The notes under the pieces were generated by a model, which was given only the letters and a program-made list of their open reading frames with translations, ran no database searches and was not told where the DNA came from. Positions 23,431-30,885 of a DNA stretch of 64,000 nucleotides are shown here, piece after piece; position 1 is the stretch's first letter; each line of letters starts with the position of its first letter. The stretch covers positions 1 through 64,000 of the forward strand of contig CAZRJG010000003.1 of assembly GCA_964600365.1 (NCBI GenBank), in the 5' to 3' direction. The DNA is from GCA-020352575 sp964600365 (GTDB lineage Bacteria; Actinomycetota; Acidimicrobiia; Spongiisociales; JAENVV01). A program made the position numbers and the translations under genes.

Positions 23431-25416
23431 GTGCGACGACTTTCCATTCTTCTTGCAGCGGCGCTGGTGCTCGGCGCATGCGCGGCCGGTACCAGCGATA
23501 CGACCGATGCATCGGGGACGGACCCCGTCGTCGGGCCGTTCGGCCTGTACGCCGCCGCACTCGAGCGGTTCGACCGGTGCGAGGACCTTCTTGGCTACTA
23601 CGTCGAGCACGCCCTCGAGCAGGTCGGCCCGTACGGCCTCCAGGGCCAGTGGTGGGGCGGCCCCGTCTTCATGGAGGGTGAGATGGCGGTCGATGACGCG
23701 GCGGCGGCTCCCGGGGCAACGCCCCAGGCCGGGGTGGACCATTCGGTCACGAACGTGCAGACCGAAGGCGTCGATGAACCAGACATGGTGAAGACGAACG
23801 GCACCCACCTCTTCACGCTCCTCGACAACAGGCTCCTCTCCACCGCCGTCGACGGCAGTGAGTTGACGCAGCTCGACGTGCTCGAGTTCCGCGGTGAGGA
23901 GTGGTACTCCGAGATGCTCCTCGCCGGCGACACCGTCCTCCTCATGGGCCAGACATGGTCCGGTCAGAGCGAGGTGGTGAGCCTCGTCGAGGTTGACATC
24001 TCCGATCCGTCGGACCTCTCCATCAGTCGTCGGATGCAGGTGGACGGCCGGTACGTCTCGGCCCGGATGGCCGACGGCATCGTCCGCCTCGTCATCCGTT
24101 CCTATCCCGTCGGGTTCGAGTGGGTCACCCCCAGCGGGTCGGGCCTCCGCGCCGAGCGGAACGCCACCGAGGCGAACAAGGAGATCATCCGCAACTCGAC
24201 GTTCGACAACTGGCTCCCCTACTTCGTGCAGACCGATGAGGCGTCCGGGGCCGAGTCCGACGGCGTGCTCCTCGATTGCAGCAGCGTGTACGCCCCGCCC
24301 GCCTTCAGTGGCCTGGCAACGGTCGCAGTGATGAGCTTCGCCCTCGACGCCAACGGCCTCGGTCGGTGGACCGCCGACGGCGTGGCAGCCGAGGGCGAGA
24401 CCATCTATGGCTCGACCGACGCGCTGTACGTCGCGACCCAACGCTGGGTCGATTGGGTGGCCCTCAACGACGAGGGCGCGGCCGTGGACGCCGCAGAGGA
24501 GTTCCAGACCCACATCCACAAGTTCGCCTATGCCGGCGATCGGGTGGCCTATGAAGGCTCTGGGTCGGTGCCGGGCTTCCTCAACGGCCAGTGGGCGATG
24601 AGTGAGTTCGAAGGCGACCTCCGGGTCGCGTCGACGCTCGACCCCTGGGGGTGGTGGACCTCTGAGACCTCCGAGAGCTTCATGACCGTGCTGCGTCCGA
24701 CCGACCGCGAACTCGCCGAGATCGGCCAGGTGGGCGGCCTCGGCAAGGGTGAGCGAATCTACGCCGTCCGGTACATCGGTTCCACCGGGTACGTCGTGAC
24801 CTTCCGCCAGACCGATCCGCTCTACGTCATCGACATCTCCGACCCCACGACCCCGACGGTGGCGGGCGAGTTGAAGATCCTCGGCTACTCGGCGTACCTC
24901 CACCCTGTGGGCGACGGACTGCTGCTCGGCGTGGGACAGGACGCCGATGAGCAGGGACGGACCGAGGGCACCCAGTTCAGCCTCTTCGACGTGAGCGATC
25001 CCTCCGACCCCCAGCGGATCGACCAGGTCACCTTCGAGGGCGGGTACTCGGCCGCCGAGTGGGACCACCGTGCCTTCACGTCATGGTTGTCCGAAGGCCT
25101 CGTCTTCGCTCCCTATCAGATGTGGGACTGGGATCGCGAGACGGAGAAGGAGTCCTTCGATGCGGGCGCCCTCGCCATCCGCGTCGACGGCGCCACCATT
25201 TCCCACGACGCCACCCTACGTAACGGACTTGAGGGTCCCTTCACCTGGTGCGAGGGCGACCAGCCCGATTGCCAACAGTTCCCCTTCGATCCCTGGCGTG
25301 CCCAGGTGACCCGGATCGTCGTGATCGGTGACCACGTGTTCACCATCGGGTGGAACGGCATCGGCGTCCATGCGCTCGAGACGCTCGAGACGATCGGACT
25401 GACGGCCTGGACGTAG
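23431..25416 (+). CDS. Beta-propeller domain lipoprotein
   Basis: 661 residues from GTG 23431 with an AGGAGG Shine-Dalgarno at 23418-23423. The signal peptide ends in a lipobox (LVLGACAAG), so it is a membrane-anchored lipoprotein. The body matches the secreted beta-propeller family PF09826: TNVQTEGVDEPDMVKTNG and later repeats of the form VIDISDPTTPTVAGELKILG. Repeated VDISDPS/IDISDPT/FDVSDPS segments mark successive blades. Its ligand is unknown. It follows the Moco enzyme in the same orientation with a 90-nt gap and is followed by a strong hairpin terminator. Confidence 0.85.
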   Translation: MRRLSILLAAALVLGACAAGTSDTTDASGTDPVVGPFGLYAAALERFDRCEDLLGYYVEHALEQVGPYGLQGQWWGGPVFMEGEMAVDDAAAAPGATPQAGVDHSVTNVQTEGVDEPDMVKTNGTHLFTLLDNRLLSTAVDGSELTQLDVLEFRGEEWYSEMLLAGDTVLLMGQTWSGQSEVVSLVEVDISDPSDLSISRRMQVDGRYVSARMADGIVRLVIRSYPVGFEWVTPSGSGLRAERNATEANKEIIRNSTFDNWLPYFVQTDEASGAESDGVLLDCSSVYAPPAFSGLATVAVMSFALDANGLGRWTADGVAAEGETIYGSTDALYVATQRWVDWVALNDEGAAVDAAEEFQTHIHKFAYAGDRVAYEGSGSVPGFLNGQWAMSEFEGDLRVASTLDPWGWWTSETSESFMTVLRPTDRELAEIGQVGGLGKGERIYAVRYIGSTGYVVTFRQTDPLYVIDISDPTTPTVAGELKILGYSAYLHPVGDGLLLGVGQDADEQGRTEGTQFSLFDVSDPSDPQRIDQVTFEGGYSAAEWDHRAFTSWLSEGLVFAPYQMWDWDRETEKESFDAGALAIRVDGATISHDATLRNGLEGPFTWCEGDQPDCQQFPFDPWRAQVTRIVVIGDHVFTIGWNGIGVHALETLETIGLTAWT

Positions 25417-25434
25417 GGCGAGCAGTAAGCCGTT

Positions 25435-25470
25435 GGAGAGCGCCCGGAGCGGATGCTCCGGGCGCTCTCC
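25435..25470 (+). terminator. Perfect 16-bp hairpin terminator
   Basis: GGAGAGCGCCCGGAGC (25435-25450), loop GGAT, GCTCCGGGCGCTCTCC (25455-25470). It begins about 18 nt after the beta-propeller stop. No T-run follows, as is common in high-GC actinobacteria. Confidence 0.75.
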
Positions 25471-25517
25471 GCGTGCCCTCGGGCTGATGTATTGCGCTTC
25501 GGGTCCGACACTCGGAT

Positions 25518-25576
25518 ACCCAGAGAACGCTGGGTGAGGGAACAGACAGGTCCCCCCTCCAGGGGGGATCTGTCTG
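25518..25576. repeat. Pair of palindromes including a poly-G/poly-C hairpin
   Basis: ACCCAG/CTGGGT (25518-25535) is followed by a 16-bp hairpin at 25543-25576 (CAGACAGGTCCCCCCT, CC, AGGGGGGATCTGTCTG; one G-T position). The core AGGTCCCCCCT-NN-AGGGGGGA recurs at 28592-28614, so this is a candidate dispersed palindrome as well as a possible terminator for the convergent aldehyde dehydrogenase gene. The rest of 25577-25710 shows no gene. Confidence 0.55.
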
Positions 25577-25710
25577 GGGGAGCTTCGTCTCCGATGCGCG
25601 ATCCGACGCCGTCCAGGGGGATCCTGTGGGTGGTCGTCCCTACCCCTGTGGCATGGCCCGAGTGCGTCGACGGCGAACCGCCTGAGGTCGCGCACTGCTT
25701 CGTGGATTGC

Positions 25711-27510
25711 CTACGCCCGAACGGCCTGGGCGACGAGGCCCGGGATGTGTCCCCATCCCGGGTCGGCCTCGAAGTCGACGAGGCGCCTGGAGATCTCATC
25801 GATCGTGCGGTGCCCGGCAACCCACAGCGGCTTCGGCCTCGACATGAACGGGGCCCGGACGACGGACTTCTGCGGCTTGGTGAACAGGTAGGAGTTGTGG
25901 ATCGTCCCCGTCCCCGTCTGGATGTCGTTTCGGGGGTGTCCGGGGTGGGCGCCCCAGGTCGTGGAGACGAGCGCGTAGGCGAGTCCCGCCCACACGTTCA
26001 GTCCGATGGAGCCATATCGGAGGTCGGCGATCGCCTGCTCGACCGCTTCGGCGACCTCAGGGTCCTTCATCGACGTCGGATGGACGAGGAGGGTGACGTT
26101 GAGCGATCCCCACACCTTCTCGTTGCAGAAGGCAACGGCCTGGCGGATGTACGCGGCGACGTCGCGGGGTGCGTCGAGTGCCACCTCGGAGGTCACCCCG
26201 TTGAAGGCCTCCTTGGTGAAACAGATCTCGTCCTCGGCCTCCGGGTCGAGTCCGTCGATGAGGGTCCAGGGGACGCAGAGGTCCCCCACCTCGCCGAAGA
26301 GTTTGGCGTCGGGGTGGGCATCGACGAACTCCCTCCAGCGATCGACTGCCCCGGGGTAGTAGGGGGCGCGATCCGGCACGGCGGCGAGCGCCTCGCCGAG
26401 GGCCCCCAGCAGCGACTCCCGGAGCTTCCATTGTGCGTGGGTCACGATCACCCGGGTGCAGTTGCAGTTGAACCCTGCGTTGTTGGTGAGCGAGGTGGCG
26501 ATGTGCGCCGCCTGGTAGCGGAGTTCGGCGTTGGTCCAGGGACCGGGCACGACGATGAACGGGCTCAGGTTGGCGAGCTCGGCGGTCACGGGGCGGTGGT
26601 TGAGGGGATCGTCCTTCGCCTTGCGCTCGTCCGCGTCGTCCCCCATGCCGTAGACGATGGCATCGTGGGTGGCCTGAGAACCGGTGAGGTGGATCAGGCC
26701 CACCTTGTCGTGGAAGCACAGGTATTGGCCCGTCTCCACGCCGCCGTAGACGAGTTCGAGGACGCCGACCTCGATGAACGCAGCAAGGGCCTTCTCGAGG
26801 TGTTTGCCCATGTACTCGTTCACCGGGCTCAACTTGAGGCAGACGACCTTGTGGTCCACCACGAGCTTCGTGATGGCGTCCATGGGCGGGATGCTCGTCA
26901 CGTTGCCCGCTCCCAGGAGCGCGAGGACCCCCGGCTCCGGGGTCTCCCATGGCGAGTACCCCTCTGCTTGGTGGGCGGTGAGGTTCTCAGGTGTCACACC
27001 CGGCTCCATCCACTGCTCGGCGGTGATACCGGGGTAGAGCACCTTCTCCAGAGGCGACGTCGGGAACACCCCGACGACGGTCCTGCCGTCATCTCGTTGG
27101 GCGATGGGTCCCGGAGGGATGGGACTGCCCGCTCGGAGGATGTCCTTCAGCGAGTCGCGGAGGAGTCGAGCGAGGCGAATGGTGAGCACGGGGCCGACGA
27201 ACCACTCCTCGCCGGCGACGGTGTCGTCGAACGAGATGCCCTTGTTCGCACATGCCTCGCGCGCCCAGTCCTCGGCGACGTCCCGCGTATCGGCCATGAC
27301 CCGTTCGAGAAGGCCGATCCGCTCCGCCACCGAGGTTCCGGCCCACCAGGCCGCCTTCTCGGAGAGGCGGGCGAGCGCGGCGTCGATCTCCTCGGGAGGG
27401 GTGGGGGGCAGGTACTCCTTGTCGAAGATCTCGATGATGGCGCTCCGTGGCGGGGACGGCGATGGTACTGCGGGGACCTGGCCCCGGCGCTCAGTCCGCG
27501 CCCATCTCAT
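25711..27510 (-). CDS. Aldehyde dehydrogenase superfamily protein
   Basis: 599 residues, longer than the usual ~480-500. The NAD(P) Rossmann region has LALLGAGNVTSIPPMDAI and HLTGSQATHDAIVYG; VTAELANLSPFIVVPG corresponds to the conserved Glu loop; the cysteine-containing segment NNAGFNCNCTRVIV takes the place of the usual catalytic G-Q-x-C. The atypical N-terminal extension and double Cys set it apart from standard ALDHs; substrate unknown. ATG 27510 overlaps the upstream dehydrogenase gene by 20 nt; no other ATG/GTG lies close by in frame. Probably one operon with the next gene. Confidence 0.8.
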   Translation of the reverse strand: MRWARTERRGQVPAVPSPSPPRSAIIEIFDKEYLPPTPPEEIDAALARLSEKAAWWAGTSVAERIGLLERVMADTRDVAEDWAREACANKGISFDDTVAGEEWFVGPVLTIRLARLLRDSLKDILRAGSPIPPGPIAQRDDGRTVVGVFPTSPLEKVLYPGITAEQWMEPGVTPENLTAHQAEGYSPWETPEPGVLALLGAGNVTSIPPMDAITKLVVDHKVVCLKLSPVNEYMGKHLEKALAAFIEVGVLELVYGGVETGQYLCFHDKVGLIHLTGSQATHDAIVYGMGDDADERKAKDDPLNHRPVTAELANLSPFIVVPGPWTNAELRYQAAHIATSLTNNAGFNCNCTRVIVTHAQWKLRESLLGALGEALAAVPDRAPYYPGAVDRWREFVDAHPDAKLFGEVGDLCVPWTLIDGLDPEAEDEICFTKEAFNGVTSEVALDAPRDVAAYIRQAVAFCNEKVWGSLNVTLLVHPTSMKDPEVAEAVEQAIADLRYGSIGLNVWAGLAYALVSTTWGAHPGHPRNDIQTGTGTIHNSYLFTKPQKSVVRAPFMSRPKPLWVAGHRTIDEISRRLVDFEADPGWGHIPGLVAQAVRA

Positions 27511-28384
27511 GCCCTGCCATGCGTTCGAGCGCCATCACGAGGGCGTGGTTGCCGAGGCCGCCGAGTCCGACGGCTTGGAGCGATCGGTACATCTGGTACA
27601 CGAGCGCGGTTGCCGGGAGGGGCACGCCCACCTCATCGGCGGCGCCGAGGGCGAGTCGGAGGTCCTTTTGCTGGAGGTCGATGGTGAACCCGGGCCGCCA
27701 GTCCCTCACCGCCATCTGGGGCCCGCGGTTGGCCAGCATCCAGGAGCCCGCCGCGCCCCCGGTCACCGCGGCGAGCGTGGCCTCGAGGTCCAGCCCCGCA
27801 GCGTCTGCGAAGAGGAGGGCCTCGGAGACGGCGAGTTGGGTCCCCACCACGAGGACCTGGTTCACGATCTTCACGCGCTGGCCGTCTCCCACGCCTCCGA
27901 CGTGGGTGATGGTCGAACCGAAGGCTTCGAGGTACGGGCGGACCCGGGCCAGGTCCTCGTCGCTCCCACCGGCCATGATGCTGAGGGTCCCGCGTTCAGC
28001 CCCCTCGCTCCCGCCCGACACGGGGGCGTCGATCCACGATGCGCCCCGCTCGGCGACGGCCTCGGCGAGGCGTACCGTCGCGGACGGACTGATCGTGGAG
28101 TGGTCCACGACAAGACTGCCTGCTTCGAGTCCCTCGAGGATTCCCCCGTCTCCCTCAACCACCGCTTCGACGTCGGGGGTGTCCGAGACGCAGATCATGA
28201 CGATCGAACATCGCCTTGCCACGTCGGCGGGGGAGTCGGCCGCTGCGGCGCCGTCCGCGACGAGTGGCTCCATCCGATCGGCGGTGCGATTCCACACCAC
28301 GACGTCGTGCCCCGCCCGTAGGAGGTTGGCGGCCATTCCCCGCCCCATGATGCCCAGTCCGATGAATCCGATTCGTTCAGCCAT
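27491..28384 (-). CDS. 3-hydroxyisobutyrate/2-hydroxy-3-oxopropionate dehydrogenase family protein
   Basis: 297 residues. GFIGLGIMGRGMAANLLRAG is the NAD(P) glycine loop and signature of beta-hydroxyacid dehydrogenases; DAPVSGGSEGAERGTLSIM (about 119-137) is the substrate-binding signature; the catalytic Lys is in GQRVKIVNQVLV (about 170). It probably oxidises a short beta-hydroxy acid such as 3-hydroxyisobutyrate or reduces tartronate semialdehyde. TACCCT on the minus strand (28391-28396) is 6 nt from ATG 28384. Pairing with an aldehyde dehydrogenase suggests an alcohol-to-acid or valine-breakdown step, as inference. Confidence 0.88.
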   Translation of the reverse strand: MAERIGFIGLGIMGRGMAANLLRAGHDVVVWNRTADRMEPLVADGAAAADSPADVARRCSIVMICVSDTPDVEAVVEGDGGILEGLEAGSLVVDHSTISPSATVRLAEAVAERGASWIDAPVSGGSEGAERGTLSIMAGGSDEDLARVRPYLEAFGSTITHVGGVGDGQRVKIVNQVLVVGTQLAVSEALLFADAAGLDLEATLAAVTGGAAGSWMLANRGPQMAVRDWRPGFTIDLQQKDLRLALGAADEVGVPLPATALVYQMYRSLQAVGLGGLGNHALVMALERMAGHEMGAD

Positions 28385-28392
28385 GCCGAGAG

Positions 28393-28447
28393 GGTAGAGG
28401 CGGGCATCCAACGGAGGTCTGTCGCGACACGACGGCAGGTCCCCCCT
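28393..28447. repeat. Left 55-nt copy flanking the assembly gap
   Basis: Identical over 55 nt to 28548-28602. It stops at the centre of a strong hairpin (CCCCCCT). It is best read as an unmerged contig overlap rather than a biological repeat. Confidence 0.85.
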
Positions 28448-28547
28448 NNNNNNNNNNNNNNNNNNNNNNNNNNNNNNNNNNNNNNNNNNNNNNNNNNNNN
28501 NNNNNNNNNNNNNNNNNNNNNNNNNNNNNNNNNNNNNNNNNNNNNNN
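28448..28547. other. Assembly gap (100 N)
   Basis: Exactly 100 ambiguous bases, the conventional filler for a gap of unknown size. Identical 55-nt flanks suggest the contigs actually overlap and no sequence is missing. Confidence 0.95.
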
Positions 28548-28602
28548 GGTAGAGGCGGGCATCCAACGGAGGTCTGTCGCGACACGACGGCAGGTCCCCC
28601 CT
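28548..28602. repeat. Right 55-nt copy flanking the assembly gap
   Basis: Same 55 bases as 28393-28447, including the palindrome TGTCGCGACA. From 28603 onward the right contig continues through the second arm of the hairpin. Confidence 0.85.
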
Positions 28603-28622
28603 GGAGGGGGGACCTGCGTCGT
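28584..28622. repeat. Poly-C/poly-G palindrome
   Basis: GCAGGTCCCCCCT (28590-28602), GG, AGGGGGGACCTGC (28605-28617) is a perfect 13-bp stem, extended by ACGAC/GTCGT with one bulged G. Its core is shared with the hairpin at 25543-25576. The rest of the 28385-28696 intergenic stretch holds only the HIBADH and ychF promoter regions. Confidence 0.7.
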
Positions 28623-28696
28623 AGACGGTCGGCCCTGACGACCGACAGCCGCTGGCTGGCGCCTACCCTCCCGCCGTCCCCCTCCCGGAGTCTCCC

Positions 28697-29788
28697 GTGG
28701 CACTGCAAGCCGGCATCGTCGGCCTCCCCAATGTGGGCAAGAGCACGCTCTTCAACGCCCTCACCGCCGCCGGCGTCGAGGCGGCGAACTACCCGTTCGC
28801 CACCATCGAGCCGAACGTCGGCGTCATCGCCGTGCCCGACCCGCGCCTCGACGAGCTCCAGTCCGTGATCCACGCGAAGGAGGTCATCCCCACAACCGTG
28901 GAGATCGTGGACATCGCTGGCCTCGTCCGCGGCGCATCCGAGGGCGAGGGACTCGGGAACCAGTTCCTCGGTCACATCCGGTCGGTGGATGCGGTGCTCG
29001 AGGTGGTGCGGTGCTTCGAAGACGACGACATCACCCATGTCGACGGTTCGGTCGATCCGCTCCGTGACATCGAGACGATCGAGACGGAGTTGATCCTCGC
29101 TGACCTCCAGGTGGCCGAGCGGCGCCTCGAACGACTCGAGCGACAGGCCCGTGCGGGGGAGAAGGGCGTCGTGTTCCACCGCGACGTGACGAGGAAGTTG
29201 GTCGAGGTGCTCGCCGAGGGCCGCCCCATGCGCTCGGGGTCGTGGTCGAAGGAGGAGCGGGAGTCGCTCAAGGACGTCCAGATGGTGACGGGCCATCCGG
29301 TCCTCTTCGTCTGCAACGTCGACGAGGCCGGCCTGGCAGGTAACGAGTACGTCGATGCGGTGCGCTCCCGAGCCGCCGAGGACGGGTCCGGCGTCGTGCT
29401 GATCTGCGCAGCGGCCGAGTCCGAGATCGCAGAGCTCCCGGAGGGGGATCGCGCCGACTTCCTCGCAGAACTGGGCCTCGAGGAGCCGGGGCTCCACGTC
29501 CTCGCCCGCGAGACGTACGACCTCCTCGGCCTGCGCACGTTCTTCACCGCCGGACCCAAGGAGGTGCGGGCCTGGACCGTGCACGCCGGGGAGACGGCAC
29601 CACAGGCCGCCGGCGAGATCCACTCGGACTTCGAACGGGGATTCATCCGCGCCGAGGTGTACCGGATACCCGACCTCCTCCAACTCGGTTCGGAGGCGAA
29701 GCTGAAGGCTGCAGGCAAACTGCGCGTCGAGGGCAAGTCGTACGTCGTCGAGGACGGCGACGTGATGCACTTCCTCTTCAACGTCTGA
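28697..29788 (+). CDS. ychF: Redox-regulated ATPase/GTPase YchF
   Basis: 363 residues, GTG start. AGIVGLPNVGKSTLFNAL is the OBG-family G1 loop, followed by EAANYPFATIEPNVG (G2) and DIAGLVRGASEGEGLGNQFL (G3), and the C-terminal TGS domain (about 278-361: FFTAGPKEVRAWTVH to the DGDVMHFLFNV end). YchF is a universal ribosome-associated protein that prefers ATP. TACCCT at 28664-28669 is about 27 nt upstream and a GGAG lies at 28687-28690, so this mRNA is leadered. Intact. Confidence 0.96.
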   Translation: MALQAGIVGLPNVGKSTLFNALTAAGVEAANYPFATIEPNVGVIAVPDPRLDELQSVIHAKEVIPTTVEIVDIAGLVRGASEGEGLGNQFLGHIRSVDAVLEVVRCFEDDDITHVDGSVDPLRDIETIETELILADLQVAERRLERLERQARAGEKGVVFHRDVTRKLVEVLAEGRPMRSGSWSKEERESLKDVQMVTGHPVLFVCNVDEAGLAGNEYVDAVRSRAAEDGSGVVLICAAAESEIAELPEGDRADFLAELGLEEPGLHVLARETYDLLGLRTFFTAGPKEVRAWTVHAGETAPQAAGEIHSDFERGFIRAEVYRIPDLLQLGSEAKLKAAGKLRVEGKSYVVEDGDVMHFLFNV

Positions 29789-29840
29789 GCCCGGACGGCG
29801 TCGACGGGGTCGCCGGGGCTGCCCGCTACCGTCCCCCCGC

Positions 29841-30392
29841 ATGGCGCGGTATCGAACGGGATTGGCGACGCGGGACCGGATCCTGGAGGCGACGGCTGCG
29901 CTCCTCGCCGAGGAAGGACCCGAGGGCACGACCATCCAGGCGATCTGCGACCGGTCCGACGTCCGGCCTGGCTCCTTCTACAACCTCTTCGGGTCGAAGG
30001 ACGACGCCATCTTCGAGGTGCTCCTCGAGACGATGCGAAGCGCCGCCGAACGCCCCGCCGGCACGCCATCGCTCGACGAGTTCATCGATCAATGGGTCCG
30101 CTTCGTCCTCGACAACCCGACCGCAGCGATGATCTACGCCCGGCTGGGTGTCACCGGCGCCGTCAACCGGACCGACATCGTCGACCGCATCCGCCACTTC
30201 CAGGAGAAGCGGGTCGACTACCTCGCCGCTGCGCTGTGCGCGGCGAACCCGCAGATGGAGGTGGCCGATGCGACGCCGCGGGCTGAGCTCGTCCTCGCCA
30301 CATTGAATGGACTCACCGTCCGCTACCTCCTCGACCCGGCGTTCGACCTCGCCGCCCACGTCGAGGTGCTCAGGGAGATCGCCGCCTCCTGA
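29841..30392 (+). CDS. TetR family transcriptional regulator
   Basis: 183 residues. The N-terminal DNA-binding domain has RDRILEATAALLAEEG and a helix-turn-helix at about 33-52 (TTIQAICDRSDVRPGSFYNL, then FGSKDDAI), the classic TetR pattern. The C-terminal ligand domain is not assignable. TACCGT at 29827-29832 lies 8 nt upstream of the ATG. It is convergent to the SnoaL-like gene, with the palindrome GACCCGCGGGTC (30397-30408) between their stops. Target genes unknown. Confidence 0.88.
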   Translation: MARYRTGLATRDRILEATAALLAEEGPEGTTIQAICDRSDVRPGSFYNLFGSKDDAIFEVLLETMRSAAERPAGTPSLDEFIDQWVRFVLDNPTAAMIYARLGVTGAVNRTDIVDRIRHFQEKRVDYLAAALCAANPQMEVADATPRAELVLATLNGLTVRYLLDPAFDLAAHVEVLREIAAS

Positions 30393-30410
30393 CGGGGACC
30401 CGCGGGTCGG

Positions 30411-30878
30411 CTACGAAGATCCCTGCTCCGTCCACCGTCGCAGGCCTGACTCTGCTTGGGCCCGAACTCGGTTCCTGATCATTGGCGACCAGCCCAACAC
30501 GGTGCCGACGGGACCGAGCGCCATGCGGCTCCACCGCCAGAGGTCGAACCGGTCCTCTTGGGTGAGGATCAGCCCGTCGGCGAAGGTGAAGCGCGCCTCG
30601 ATGCGGTTGTGGACGCCCCGGCGCCGGGGCCCAAACGAGTACGTCGCCTCCCACCTCGCCCCGCCGGTGGCCCCGTCCGACCGCACGTCGGACCAGGTCA
30701 CTGCGAGGTCGTCGCCCCGGGTACAGAGCATGCCCCACATCGCTCCGATCTCGGCTCCTCGTAGGTCGACGAAGACGGGATCCGAGAACGTGGCCTTCGC
30801 GTGGTAGCAGTCGGCCATCGCAGCGCCGTCGCGCCTCGAGAGGGCGGCGTAGAGACGGTCGATCGTGGCCGCGCTCAT
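30411..30878 (-). CDS. SnoaL/NTF2-like domain protein
   Basis: 155 residues of the cone-shaped SnoaL/NTF2 fold: SAATIDRLYAALSRRDGAAM, then ADCYHAKATFSDPVF, the typical opening of nuclear-transport-factor-2-like proteins, and EARFTFADGLILTQEDRFDL. Such proteins are small-molecule binding domains or isomerases; no activity can be named. ATG 30878 is 7 nt after the stop of the prolyl oligopeptidase gene, so it is the second gene of that operon. A longer frame starting at 30926 would overlap the peptidase gene. Confidence 0.75.
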   Translation of the reverse strand: MSAATIDRLYAALSRRDGAAMADCYHAKATFSDPVFVDLRGAEIGAMWGMLCTRGDDLAVTWSDVRSDGATGGARWEATYSFGPRRRGVHNRIEARFTFADGLILTQEDRFDLWRWSRMALGPVGTVLGWSPMIRNRVRAQAESGLRRWTEQGSS

Positions 30879-30885
30879 TCGGGGC

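Noticed and set aside
21004..25068. 1354-codon open frame on the minus strand
   Set aside because: Only the segment below 21756 codes (the crotonase). The rest is a stop-free high-GC shadow antisense to the Moco oxidoreductase and beta-propeller genes, with low-complexity content and no family motifs.
28393..28602. 55-bp direct repeat as a mobile element target duplication
   Set aside because: The copies flank only filler N and end at a hairpin apex; an unmerged assembly overlap is simpler.
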